64,000 bases of DNA from Bacteroidales bacterium (GCA_017561885.1 JAFZBF010000041.1:1-64000), one strand, 5' to 3'; positions 52,101 to 61,603 are shown, counted from the first letter of the stretch. The notes: a model not told the origin generated them from the sequence alone. Numbers and translations: made by a program.

Positions 52101-54581
52101 ATGAAAAAGATTCTCTTCACTACAGTCGTATTCCTCGTGATACTCGGAACAGCCATTGCCTGCAAGCAGCGCGTCCGGCAGCGTCCAGAAGGCCCCTGCG
52201 ACATATACAGACAAGGTGGTACCCCCTGCGTCACGGCACACAGTACAACCCGCGTCCTCGACTCGCAGTACGACGGTCCGCTCTACCAGGTGGTCCGTGA
52301 AAGCGACGGAGCCACCCGCGACATCTATCTGGGTCGCGACGGTATTGCAGACGCAGCTTCACAGGATGCATTCTGCTCCGAGACACTTTGCTACATATCC
52401 GTAATCTACGATCAGTCAGGACTGGGCAACGACCTGCTTCCGGCTCCTCCCGGAACTTTCCTCGGACCCGACAAGGGAGGATTCAATACCAGCTCCATAG
52501 CAGACATGGCTCCTGCCCTGCTCCGCGGCCAGAAAGTGTACGGTGCGTATATAATGCCGGGAATGGGTTACCGCTGCAACAATGCACGCGGACTGGCCAT
52601 CGACGACGAACCTGAAGGAATCTACTATGTTATCGACGGCAAACACTATGACAGCGGATGCTGCTTCGACTACGGCAACTCCTCTACCAACGGCCGTGCC
52701 GTGGGTACAGGTACTATGGAAACAACATACTATGGTACCTCGACAGCATGGGGCCGCGGCAACGGCGAGGGTCCCTGGATTATGTCCGACATGGAGGCCG
52801 GCCTCTTCTCCGGATACGGGGCCAAGCAAAACGACGTTCCGTCAATCACTGACTGGAACTTTGTGTCTGTATTCGTGAACGGCGGCGGCGGAAACAAATG
52901 GGATCTCCGCGGTGCAGACGCATCGAGCGAGACACTTACCGTTTTCTATAGCGGTCCCCGCCCCCACACTATGGAAGGCAGCAATGCATACTACCCTATG
53001 CACAAGAAAGGCGGGATGCTGCTCGGCAACGGCGGTGACAACGGAAACGGTTCCGCAGGAACCTTCTTTGAAGGCGTAATGACTGTCGGATATCCTACCG
53101 AGGAAGCCATTGCCGCAGTCCAGAAAGATATTGCGGCTGCAGGATACCGTGCATATCCCCTGAGCCTTTCCCGCATCACTTCGTTCACTCCCGGCAGCGA
53201 AGCGAAGGTCGGTGTGTTCTTCGAGAACACTACCGGTCAGACGGTGAAAAGCCTTGCCCTGAAATCATCCCTCCCCAGGGGATGGAAGCTCTCCACCGCC
53301 GACAAGCTGCCCGCAGAGATTGCACCGGGCGAGAAAGTCAGTGCAATGTATACTCTCTCCTCGCCTAAAGGGCGCTCGTCCGGAGAAGTATATTTCTTCG
53401 CCAACTGGAAAGGCGGCAAGGCGGCCGTAAGCAGCCGCATCCGCAGCGCCGAGGCCGTCAAGATCAACGAGATCGGCCTGTCCGGTGACAACCTCACCCC
53501 TTTCATCGAACTCTACAACGCAGGTTCGGAGACAGTTGACCTGTCGAAGGTCGAACTGGTGGTGCGCCGCAGCGGCCAGGAAGCGGTCCGTTCTCTGATT
53601 ATCCCGAAGGGCACTACACTCGCTGCCGGAGAATACCTTCTTCTGAAACAGGCTTCCGATGCAGTTACTGCCGAGCCTACAACCATTTTCATCCCCGTTT
53701 CCACCGGTCCCAAGCTTAGTTTACCGAGAGGAACTGCCAATCTTCCTGCCACCAGCGTTTCAGGTTTCGCTGCCGGCCAGAAGATGGGTATAGCTATAGG
53801 TGACGACTATGAGGTCGTTACAGTTACCGGCGTGGGCAAGGCCTCTACCCAGAGCAACCTGGCCCTTGCTGCAGCAAAAGGTGCCACACGGTTGTACCTG
53901 GAAGAGAGTGCGAATCTGGAGCCCGGCTCCGAACTGACCGTAGACACCGGCGACCGCACTGAGGTTGTACGCGTGAAGACTGTCCTGAAGAGCGTCGAGC
54001 GCTATGTCCGCCGTTTCGGCGGGCCGGAGATGCCACGCGACACAGGTCTTGTCGAACTCGAGGCTCCGCTGAAGGCAGACCACGCATATGGAGTTGACGT
54101 TTCCTGCCCCGGCAGCGGCATCAGCTTCACTCCCGCCACACGTTTCGCCCATGAGAGCGGAGACGCACTGCAGCCCCTCTCAGAAGCTCCACAAGGCATA
54201 TTTGCCACAGGAAAGCCTGACGAGGGCCTTACCTTCCGCTACATCCTCTCATCTACCGCTGGTTCCGTAGCTCTGATCGACCCTGAAACCGAGACTGTCA
54301 TCGACGCGGTTGTCTACGGCTCACAGCAAAGCAACTCCAGCGGAAACGGCACCATCGCCAGTCCGGACCTCGCCACCCTCGAGGGCGACCAGCAGGGCGG
54401 CGGCTGCATAGCAGTCGTACCGAGAGCCATGTCACCGTTTATGATGGCCCGCAACCCGAACATTCCCCGCACACCTGTAGTGATAATGCGATTCCCTGAC
54501 GGAGCCGACACAGACCAGCTCTGCAAGGACTTCCGCGAAACCGCAGCACCGACACCCGGAGCGCCGAACCGCACTGAATAA
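52101..54581 (+). CDS. GH54 alpha-L-arabinofuranosidase with NEW3-like and lamin-tail-like domains
   Basis: From the ATG at 52101 the protein has 826 residues. The signal region ends near Cys21, possibly lipid-modified though the lipobox is loose. Residues about 31-350 match the GH54 catalytic domain of fungal AbfB enzymes: 'GPCDIY..G.TPC' and 'FC....C' disulfide pairs, vicinal Cys187-Cys188 in 'CCFDYGN', the nucleophile Glu232 in 'SDMEAGLFSG' and acid/base Asp313 in 'GGDNGNG'. The fungal AbfB-type arabinose-binding domain is absent. Instead a NEW3-like beta domain (about 355-450) and a lamin-tail-like domain (from about 451, ending near 'TPGAPN') follow, the latter apparently interrupted by an insert of some 200 residues. 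It should remove arabinose from arabinoxylan. Confidence 0.88.
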   Translation: MKKILFTTVVFLVILGTAIACKQRVRQRPEGPCDIYRQGGTPCVTAHSTTRVLDSQYDGPLYQVVRESDGATRDIYLGRDGIADAASQDAFCSETLCYISVIYDQSGLGNDLLPAPPGTFLGPDKGGFNTSSIADMAPALLRGQKVYGAYIMPGMGYRCNNARGLAIDDEPEGIYYVIDGKHYDSGCCFDYGNSSTNGRAVGTGTMETTYYGTSTAWGRGNGEGPWIMSDMEAGLFSGYGAKQNDVPSITDWNFVSVFVNGGGGNKWDLRGADASSETLTVFYSGPRPHTMEGSNAYYPMHKKGGMLLGNGGDNGNGSAGTFFEGVMTVGYPTEEAIAAVQKDIAAAGYRAYPLSLSRITSFTPGSEAKVGVFFENTTGQTVKSLALKSSLPRGWKLSTADKLPAEIAPGEKVSAMYTLSSPKGRSSGEVYFFANWKGGKAAVSSRIRSAEAVKINEIGLSGDNLTPFIELYNAGSETVDLSKVELVVRRSGQEAVRSLIIPKGTTLAAGEYLLLKQASDAVTAEPTTIFIPVSTGPKLSLPRGTANLPATSVSGFAAGQKMGIAIGDDYEVVTVTGVGKASTQSNLALAAAKGATRLYLEESANLEPGSELTVDTGDRTEVVRVKTVLKSVERYVRRFGGPEMPRDTGLVELEAPLKADHAYGVDVSCPGSGISFTPATRFAHESGDALQPLSEAPQGIFATGKPDEGLTFRYILSSTAGSVALIDPETETVIDAVVYGSQQSNSSGNGTIASPDLATLEGDQQGGGCIAVVPRAMSPFMMARNPNIPRTPVVIMRFPDGADTDQLCKDFRETAAPTPGAPNRTE

Positions 54582-54618
54582 AATAGAAAAGGGCCTCAGA
54601 ACGAGGCCCTTTTCTATT
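54582..54618. terminator. Bidirectional terminator between GH54 and GH29
   Basis: A perfect 16-bp stem (54582-54597 with 54603-54618), 5-base loop, with A-rich and T-rich arms so that a T-run results on either strand. It closes both convergent genes. Confidence 0.88.
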
Positions 54619-54630
54619 AATTGTATTGTT

Positions 54631-56286
54631 CTACTTGAGAGTAACCTTGAATACTACAGCCTCGGGTGAAGGCACATCTGAAGGTTTTGTGATGGTCAGT
54701 TTGTCTGCCGCCTGGGTCCAGGCTATCTTCTCGTCGCTTCCAAGCAATGTGACAGATTTGATCTTGCGGCTGTTCTGTGCGGTTTTCGTGCCGAGGCTTT
54801 TTACGGTTATGTCATCCTCGGGAATACCCATAACGGTAACATAGATTGTCTTGTCACCCTTCTTGTTGAAACGGAGGTCGGCGGCACTCAGCTTCACTCT
54901 GCCCTCGTTGAAGCCCTGGGCATTGATGGGATTTTTGTTTTCTACAGACGGCCCTTCTCCAAAAACGACCCAGGGACGGGTATCGTAGATGCTCTCTCCG
55001 TTGATCTGCATCCAATGGCCGATCTCTTTGACTATGCGCTGTTCGGTGGGGTCGAGAGTACCGTCGGCCTTCAGTGGAATGCTCAGCAGCAGGTTGCCGT
55101 TCTTCGAAACCACATCCACCAGCATTGTCACCACCTGCGCTGCAGACTTGTAACGGTCTTCATAATAGACGTGCTTGTTGTAGTGCCACTCGCCTATGCA
55201 GGTGCATGTCTGCCAGGGAAGTTCCTGGATAGCGTCGGGAGCGCCGCGCTCCACATCCCACAGAAGGGTTGCCTTCTGCCAGTCAGTCAGCACTTTTCCC
55301 GTAAACACCAGCTCCGGCTTGCCTCCGTTGGCTGCTGCGCTGCGGTTGTATCCGTGTGCCAGTATCTTGAGTCCTGCGTCTGACACAGGCCAGAGAGGAA
55401 GATAAGTGTCGTCGAAATAGACGATATCGGGGTTGTAGTCGTCGATGAGCTGGACAGTACGGTTGTATATCTTGTCGCAATATGCCTGGTCGGGCGTCGT
55501 CACACGGTCTTCCTCCCAGTCCCACAAACGGTTGTTCGGGCTCAAGGGATGCCTCTGCTCGTAGAGCTCCTGCGGGTCGAGACCCTCCCACCACGTCCCG
55601 GCTCCATCTTCCTTGGTGAGCCATCCGTCATACGGAACGCCTGCAAGAGGGCCTTTGGTGTCGGCTCCGCGGGATGTCTCATACCAACTCCAGGCATGCG
55701 CCGCGTGAACGCTGACGCCGAGCCTAAGACCATATTTGCGGCAGGCCTCGGCCCAGCCTCCGACTATGTCTTTCTCAGGGCCCAGGGCTACAGAATTCCA
55801 ACTCTGGTACTTGCTGTCAAAGAGGTCGAAGTTGTCGTGATGGTTGGCCAGAGTCATAAAATAGCGGGCGCCGGTCTCCTTGTAGAGCTTGATCAGGGCG
55901 TCCGGGTCCCAGTTCTCTGCCTTCCACTCGTGGATCCAGTCTTTGAAGCCGAAACGTGAAGGGTGGTCGCGGGTGTCGATGTTATAACGATAGTTCTGGC
56001 TATTCTCGTCATACATATTGCGGGCATACCAGTCACCGTCTTCGGGCTCGCACTGAGGACCCCAGTGGGCCCAGATGCCGAACTTGGCATCGCGGAACCA
56101 TTCGGGGCACTCCCAGGCCGAAAGGCTTTCCACCGTCGGAGCCCAGTCACCCTCACCCACAGGCTCAGATGCAGTGTTTACTATTACCTTGAATTCAGGG
56201 TTAGGGTCTTTGGTACGGTTCTGTGCCGTCACCGTCATCGCTGTCGCAAGAAAGAGACAGGACAGGATAATTCTATACGCTTTCAT
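54631..56286 (-). CDS. GH29 alpha-L-fucosidase
   Basis: The 551-residue exported protein has a signal peptide (cleavage near 'TVTAQ'). The GH29 barrel contains 'FGIWAHWGPQ' (65-75 region), 'MTLANHHDNFDLFDSKY' (His149-His150) and the nucleophile motif 'DIVYFDD', with Asp292 the likely nucleophile. C-terminal beta strands follow. It removes alpha-L-fucose from glycans in the periplasm or outside. The gene begins 3 bp after the cydB stop with no promoter in that gap, so it is probably read from the cydA operon, an unusual location for a glycoside hydrolase. The arabinoxylan locus lies immediately beyond it. Confidence 0.93.
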   Translation of the reverse strand: MKAYRIILSCLFLATAMTVTAQNRTKDPNPEFKVIVNTASEPVGEGDWAPTVESLSAWECPEWFRDAKFGIWAHWGPQCEPEDGDWYARNMYDENSQNYRYNIDTRDHPSRFGFKDWIHEWKAENWDPDALIKLYKETGARYFMTLANHHDNFDLFDSKYQSWNSVALGPEKDIVGGWAEACRKYGLRLGVSVHAAHAWSWYETSRGADTKGPLAGVPYDGWLTKEDGAGTWWEGLDPQELYEQRHPLSPNNRLWDWEEDRVTTPDQAYCDKIYNRTVQLIDDYNPDIVYFDDTYLPLWPVSDAGLKILAHGYNRSAAANGGKPELVFTGKVLTDWQKATLLWDVERGAPDAIQELPWQTCTCIGEWHYNKHVYYEDRYKSAAQVVTMLVDVVSKNGNLLLSIPLKADGTLDPTEQRIVKEIGHWMQINGESIYDTRPWVVFGEGPSVENKNPINAQGFNEGRVKLSAADLRFNKKGDKTIYVTVMGIPEDDITVKSLGTKTAQNSRKIKSVTLLGSDEKIAWTQAADKLTITKPSDVPSPEAVVFKVTLK

Positions 56287-56289
56287 TTA

Positions 56290-57429
56290 TCAGTACTTGT
56301 TTTCAGTTTCTTTGATTTCCTCCTGTGTTATCTTCTTGCGGTCCATCTGACGCCAAGCATAGGCAATGTATGCCACAACGAATGGAATCAGAAGAGAAAC
56401 CCATGACATTACCTGCAGAGTGAAACGGCTGGAAGAGCTGTTGCGGATTGTGAGCGAACTCTGAAGGTCGCTGAATGACGGATAATATGCCGTACCGTTG
56501 AAGCCGGCAAGGAAGAATACCGCCATCACTACCAGCACGGTACCGACGCCGCCATACCAGATGCCGCAGCGGCTCTTGGTGAAGCCTCCTTTCCAGATGC
56601 CGAGGAGCACAAGCACTACGCCCGCGAGCAGCATCACCAGCACGGCGGGCATCTGCAGCAAGTTGTGCAGATATTTGCCGTTCTCAAGAGATACGGTGCC
56701 CTGCGCATCCACAGCGAAGCCGGGACGGAAAAGCAGGACTGCCGTCCATATGAGGAAGCAGACCAGGAACGGAATTGTTGAAATCCGGACAGTGCGGCGC
56801 ATCTGCGCCTGGATATCGCTGTCATCGATGTTGTTCAGCACATACAGGGCGCCGAGGATTGAGGTCAGGAACACAAGGGTCAATCCAAGGACTACGGCGT
56901 GAGGCTGTGCCAGGGCATCCAGTCCGTGCCATCCGCTGCCCCAGGTGCTGATGACAGGAGACGAGGGATCGGTGATGGCCAGCTTGTCAACCTTGAAATC
57001 GGAACCGGTGAAGAAGGTGCCGACCGCCGTTCCCACAAGGAAAGGAGCCAGCACGCCGTTGACTTCAAGGGCGACGCGGAAGCCCTTTACGCCTAGCAGA
57101 TTCTCTTTCTTGTTCTGGAATTCATAGGAGACTGCCTGGAATACGAAGGTTATGAGCAGCAGCACCCATACCCAGTAAGCGCCGCCGAAGCTGGTGCTGT
57201 AGAACAGCGGGAAAGAAGCGAAGAATGCACCGCCGAAAGTGACGAGGGTAGTGAATGTCAGTTCCCATTTGCGACCTGTGGAGTTGAGTATCATCCTTTT
57301 CTGCAGGTCCGAGAGCATGCGGTTGCCAAGGTGCAGGTTGGCACCCTGAACGAACATAAGGAATACGAGGAGCCCGCCCAGAAGGGAGATCAGGCACCAC
57401 CAGTAATTTTGAAGGAATGTGTAGCTCAT
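56290..57429 (-). CDS. cydB: Cytochrome bd ubiquinol oxidase subunit II
   Basis: The 379-residue membrane protein has about nine hydrophobic helices. The start 'LQNYWWCLISLLGGLLVFLMFVQGANLHLG' and 'LLITFVFQAVSYEFQNK' are typical of CydB, which pairs with CydA to reduce oxygen to water at high affinity. It follows cydA by 3 bp. The enzyme lets anaerobes survive traces of oxygen. Confidence 0.95.
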   Translation of the reverse strand: MSYTFLQNYWWCLISLLGGLLVFLMFVQGANLHLGNRMLSDLQKRMILNSTGRKWELTFTTLVTFGGAFFASFPLFYSTSFGGAYWVWVLLLITFVFQAVSYEFQNKKENLLGVKGFRVALEVNGVLAPFLVGTAVGTFFTGSDFKVDKLAITDPSSPVISTWGSGWHGLDALAQPHAVVLGLTLVFLTSILGALYVLNNIDDSDIQAQMRRTVRISTIPFLVCFLIWTAVLLFRPGFAVDAQGTVSLENGKYLHNLLQMPAVLVMLLAGVVLVLLGIWKGGFTKSRCGIWYGGVGTVLVVMAVFFLAGFNGTAYYPSFSDLQSSLTIRNSSSSRFTLQVMSWVSLLIPFVVAYIAYAWRQMDRKKITQEEIKETENKY

Positions 57430-57432
57430 CTC

Positions 57433-58929
57433 TTAATCTTTTTCGGGTTCAACTGTGTCGGGGCCTTTCTTGATTGCTCCGATCATAATACGTATTTCTA
57501 TTGCAAGGAAAAGCGCGAAGACGGCGAGGAACACGAAGAATGTCGTCTTCACCGCGCCTGCACTCAGGCTCGATATTGCAACATTTACCGGCAGGAGTCC
57601 CTGTATGGTCCAGGGCTGACGACCCACTTCGGCGACAATCCATCCACACTGTCCTCCGATATATACCAGCGGGATGCAGAAGACTGCGGCCCAAAGCAGC
57701 CATTTCTTTCCTTCCAGCTTGTCTTTCCAGCCGAAAATCACACTCAGAAGCAGCACAAGGGCAGTGAGCATTCCGAAACCTATCATAAGCCTGAATGCCC
57801 AGAACACTACACCGACCGGCGGAACCACGTCCTCAGGTTTCTGCAGGTGGCCGTAGCCCATATACTGCACGTTCTCGTCAAGGGCGGCGCGGACCTGGGC
57901 GGCCAGTTCGGTGTCCTGGTCGCCGACAATGCGGTAGAACTCGAGAGCGTCCAGAGCCTTGCGGCCGCGCTCCATCTTCTCTGCCACCGAAGGAACCACA
58001 TTACCGTCGTTGTCGGTATATCCTTTCAGGATATCGTTGATGCCGGGCACATAGCCGTCAGCATCGTGGGTCGCCAGGATCGACAGCATCTTGGGAATCT
58101 TTATACCGGGAACGATCGTGAAAGCCGCACCGCGACCGCCGTCCTGCAGTCCTTCAGCCGCCGCCAGCTTCATCGGCTGGAACTCAGCTGCGTGTATGCC
58201 GGATGAATCACCCGTGAGCATTACTGCTGCACTGCCGACCAGGCCGACTATGCCTCCGACTATCATGCTTTTGACGGCGAACTTCTTCTGCCTGCCCTTA
58301 AGCAGATACCAGGCGCTGACACCCACCACGAAGATGCCGCCGGTAACCCAGCCGCTCGTGACGGAGTGGAAGAATTTGCTGACAGCCACAGGGTTAGTTA
58401 CAACTTCCCAGAATGCAGCTGCCGAAGCCATCTCGCTGCGTACGGTGTCAGGGTTGAATGTAGTTCCTACAGGGTTCTGCATCCAGCCGTTGGCAACCAG
58501 GATCCAGTAGGCGGAGATAGTGGCTCCGATGCCTGTGAGCCAGGTGGAAGCCAGATGGAACTTCGGCGAAACCTTGTTCCATCCGAAGAACATCACGGCG
58601 AAGAAAGTCGCCTCCATGAAAAAGGCAAGGATGCCTTCGATAGCCAGCGGCGCCCCGAACATGTCGCCCACAAACCATGAGTAGTTGCTCCAGTTAGTGC
58701 CGAACTCGAATTCGAGAATAAGTCCCGTGGCGATGCCCACGGCGAAGTTCACGGCGAACAGTTTCATCCAGAACTGCGCCGTCTTTTTCCAGAAGTCGTC
58801 TTTCTTGACGACATAGAGGGTCTCCATAACCGCCATCACAAGCGCCAGACCGAGGGTCAGAGGAACGAACAGCCAGTGGTAGGCCGCCGTCATGGCGAAC
58901 TGGATGCGAGACCAGAGAATAGCGTCCAT
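57433..58929 (-). CDS. cydA: Cytochrome bd ubiquinol oxidase subunit I
   Basis: The 498-residue membrane protein holds the hemes. His18 in 'AAYHWLFVPLTLG' matches the axial histidine of the family. The quinol-binding loop and 'GDSSGIHAAEFQPMKLAA' are also present. The periplasmic Q-loop is of the long type (about 255-370), with an extra charged part. It is the second gene of the DUF4492-cydA-cydB cassette, with 3-bp gaps on both sides. Confidence 0.96.
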   Translation of the reverse strand: MDAILWSRIQFAMTAAYHWLFVPLTLGLALVMAVMETLYVVKKDDFWKKTAQFWMKLFAVNFAVGIATGLILEFEFGTNWSNYSWFVGDMFGAPLAIEGILAFFMEATFFAVMFFGWNKVSPKFHLASTWLTGIGATISAYWILVANGWMQNPVGTTFNPDTVRSEMASAAAFWEVVTNPVAVSKFFHSVTSGWVTGGIFVVGVSAWYLLKGRQKKFAVKSMIVGGIVGLVGSAAVMLTGDSSGIHAAEFQPMKLAAAEGLQDGGRGAAFTIVPGIKIPKMLSILATHDADGYVPGINDILKGYTDNDGNVVPSVAEKMERGRKALDALEFYRIVGDQDTELAAQVRAALDENVQYMGYGHLQKPEDVVPPVGVVFWAFRLMIGFGMLTALVLLLSVIFGWKDKLEGKKWLLWAAVFCIPLVYIGGQCGWIVAEVGRQPWTIQGLLPVNVAISSLSAGAVKTTFFVFLAVFALFLAIEIRIMIGAIKKGPDTVEPEKD

Positions 58930-58932
58930 AGG

Positions 58933-59184
58933 TCAAGGTATTAGAATAGTTAATGTATCTTCAGGATTGTCGTTCCGCGTGAGTCTGTCTCCTACTGCCT
59001 CGCTTTTCTGCTGTTCCGTCATTCCGGCATATTCCGGCCTGAAGAAGAACACGCGAAGCACCGCGAAAAGGATGAAAAGTTTGAGCAGGATGAGCCAAAC
59101 CAGAGGACGGCCCCAGGTCATATCCCTGAAACCGTCCCGGTAAAACCGCCATACTGCGGCAGCTTTGTTTCCGGTTTTTCCCAT
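58933..59184 (-). CDS. DUF4492 small membrane protein
   Basis: The 83-residue protein has one clear membrane helix ('LVWLILLKLFILFAVLRVFFF', about 28-48) after a basic start with 'YRDGFRDMTWGRPLVW'. This is the DUF4492 pattern found just upstream of cydA in Bacteroidota and some other phyla. It may help assembly or stability of the oxidase, as small cyd-associated proteins do in E. coli; direct evidence is not known to me. Confidence 0.88.
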   Translation of the reverse strand: MGKTGNKAAAVWRFYRDGFRDMTWGRPLVWLILLKLFILFAVLRVFFFRPEYAGMTEQQKSEAVGDRLTRNDNPEDTLTILIP

Positions 59185-59239
59185 AGAGGAAGTCTTTTGC
59201 TCTAAGTTACGGAAAAAACCTCAATACTGAAAGCAGCTT

Positions 59240-61603
59240 TTACATCCTGTCCTTGATGTCCGCTCCGGCGCCCGTTCCTTTGTATTTGCTCTGGGCGGCA
59301 TTGAAGGTGTAGCGGATAGTGAACTTGACGCGCTGTGTATCAAAGATGTTGGTCTGCCATACCTTGTAGACACCGAAATCGGACTTGATATCGTTGTGGG
59401 CCATGCCGGTCAGATCTTTGCCTTCCAGGCGCAGCACCAGCGAACCGTCCTTGAGGAGGGACTTCTGTATTGCCGCCGTGACGTTGCAGTAGATGTTGGT
59501 CAGATAGATATTCTCGCTGTAGCCTCGGCTGTAGACTTCGCTGCCCAGTTCGAATTGCCAGCCGCCTTTCACACGCAGGGTGTTGAACAGCTGCGTTACG
59601 AACAGGGGCTTGTCGTTGAAAGAAGTCTGCCTGATGCCAGAAGGAACGCTGGGGTCGGGAGCATTTATGGTAAGCCACTGCGGCTGGAGTGCAAAGGTAT
59701 AGTTAAGAGTGAGCGGTCCGATTGTGGGAGAAAGATTCACGAATGCAGTCATTTCGCGGAACGGCTCCTCCAAGTTGCGGGGCTTGACCAGCAGCACTCC
59801 CTCGTCGTTGTACGGGCTGGCCCAGGTGACTATGGCATTGTTGACGTGGCTGTAGTTGACGCCCAGGGTGAAGAATTTCCACAGGGCGGTAAGGCCGACT
59901 TCGTGCATTATCTGAGGCTGAAGGGCTGCATTTCCGCTCTGCCAGAGGTATCGGCTGTTGTAGCGGATGGCGCTTGAGAGCATCGAGAAGTCAGGTCTCT
60001 GTGTCTTGGCGCTGTAATTCAGCAGCACCTGCACCGGACCGAAAGCATTTGCGTAAGACACCGTGGGGAACCAGTTGTCATAAGTACGGCTGATGTCGTT
60101 CTTATGGGCAAGGGCATCTACGTAGTTATAGTCAACGTGCTCGTAGCGTACGCCTGCGCTGACCTGTCCCACCTTGGGCAGATAGAAGGCGTATGAAGCA
60201 AAGCCCGAAATATTGTCTTCCTTGACGCTGGCATCCGAAGCCGGTACAATAATTCCGCTCAGGGTGTACTTGTCGCTAAGGCGGGAGAAAGTCTCCTCGG
60301 TTCCAAGTTCAAGCTGACCGATCAGGACGGGATAGGTCAGGACCAGCTTGGTGGCATACATATGGCTCCGGTTTTCGGAACTGGTGCTGACCTTGGCGTC
60401 GTATGTCATCCCGCTGGTCTCGTCTGAGCGGGACTCGATAGTGCTGACGTTGGTGTAATAATCGGCATTGAAGTCTATGTTCAGCTTCTCGCCCACCGTA
60501 CCGTTATAGTATAGATTAGTGCCCAAATTATAGGGGACTATATCACCGAAATGATCCTTGGTGACAGTGGTTATATTGTCTACAAGCACTCCGTCACGGG
60601 TCACCCTGTCGGTAATGACAGTGCTGTCGGCGTGACTGAGATTCCTTCCCCATTCCACCTTGCCACCCACGAAGTGGTTGTCGGCAATCTGCCAGTTTAT
60701 ACCGGCGTTGCCGCCAAGGCTGCTGCTCACTTCGCGGCCGTTAATGCCTGCATTGTCAATGTATACGGGTGAAGTGCTGGTTTTCTTCTCGGCATCGCTG
60801 ACCTGGGAAAAATGGGTCTTGTCATAGTTGATGCCGGCAAAGAGGTCCACGCCGCCTTTGCGGTAATTCACGTTCAGGTTAGAGTACGGATCATTGAAGT
60901 CTGCTATACGCAGTGACTGTGCATCCGAGGCAGTGAATGAGAATCCGAAGCCGTCGCCCTGCCGCTTGATGGTGCGGATACGCACGACGCTGCGTACGGT
61001 GGCGTCATAACGTGCTCCGGGGTTGGTAATCACCTCTATGCTCTGGATTTCGTTGCTCTGCAGGCGGGCAAGTTCGCCGGGATCAGTCACCTTGCGTCCG
61101 TTGATAAATATCAGCGGCGAGCCTTTTCCTATCACCTCTATGCCTTCTTGCTTGCTTATGATGCCCGGCGTCCTGGCCAGCACATCGTTTGCATTTCCGA
61201 CGTTCTCCAACACAGAACCTCTCACGTTAGTCTGAAGGCCTTCGCCGGTGAGCTTAGTCTTCGGCATCACTGCAGTCGTTACCGCGCTTTCAAGCATCGT
61301 CATATCTTCCTTGAGAGCGATGACGGCGCCGTCCACCGGGCTCATATATACTGTCTGGTAGCCCAGCATAGCAACCATCATAATGCCGTCAGTTTCGCCT
61401 GTCACTATATTGTAAGTACCGTCCTCAGCCGTTACTGTACCGCACAACACGGTTGAATCCGCCTTTGATAGCACAACCACGTTCGCATAAGCTACCGGTT
61501 CTCCCTGTGCGTCCACTACTTTTCCTTTCCAGTCTCCCTTGCCCTTGGCTCCGGCCGTCATCGCGGTCAGCAACATCATCATCACAACAACAATTCTTTT
61601 CAT
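59240..61603 (-). CDS. TonB-dependent receptor, outer-membrane beta-barrel family
   Basis: From the ATG at 61603 the protein has 787 residues and a signal peptide ending near 'MTAGAKG'; a longer frame open to 61696 covers the promoter and is rejected. A carboxypeptidase-regulatory-like domain ('GKVVDAQGEPVAYANVVVLSK') precedes the plug ('FINGRKVTDPGELARLQSNEIQSIEVITNPGARYDA') and a beta barrel. It lacks the SusC hallmark and no SusD follows, so it belongs to the CirA/outer-membrane beta-barrel group. The ligand is unknown. It lies 55 bp upstream of DUF4492-cydAB on the same strand. Confidence 0.92.
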   Translation of the reverse strand: MKRIVVVMMMLLTAMTAGAKGKGDWKGKVVDAQGEPVAYANVVVLSKADSTVLCGTVTAEDGTYNIVTGETDGIMMVAMLGYQTVYMSPVDGAVIALKEDMTMLESAVTTAVMPKTKLTGEGLQTNVRGSVLENVGNANDVLARTPGIISKQEGIEVIGKGSPLIFINGRKVTDPGELARLQSNEIQSIEVITNPGARYDATVRSVVRIRTIKRQGDGFGFSFTASDAQSLRIADFNDPYSNLNVNYRKGGVDLFAGINYDKTHFSQVSDAEKKTSTSPVYIDNAGINGREVSSSLGGNAGINWQIADNHFVGGKVEWGRNLSHADSTVITDRVTRDGVLVDNITTVTKDHFGDIVPYNLGTNLYYNGTVGEKLNIDFNADYYTNVSTIESRSDETSGMTYDAKVSTSSENRSHMYATKLVLTYPVLIGQLELGTEETFSRLSDKYTLSGIIVPASDASVKEDNISGFASYAFYLPKVGQVSAGVRYEHVDYNYVDALAHKNDISRTYDNWFPTVSYANAFGPVQVLLNYSAKTQRPDFSMLSSAIRYNSRYLWQSGNAALQPQIMHEVGLTALWKFFTLGVNYSHVNNAIVTWASPYNDEGVLLVKPRNLEEPFREMTAFVNLSPTIGPLTLNYTFALQPQWLTINAPDPSVPSGIRQTSFNDKPLFVTQLFNTLRVKGGWQFELGSEVYSRGYSENIYLTNIYCNVTAAIQKSLLKDGSLVLRLEGKDLTGMAHNDIKSDFGVYKVWQTNIFDTQRVKFTIRYTFNAAQSKYKGTGAGADIKDRM

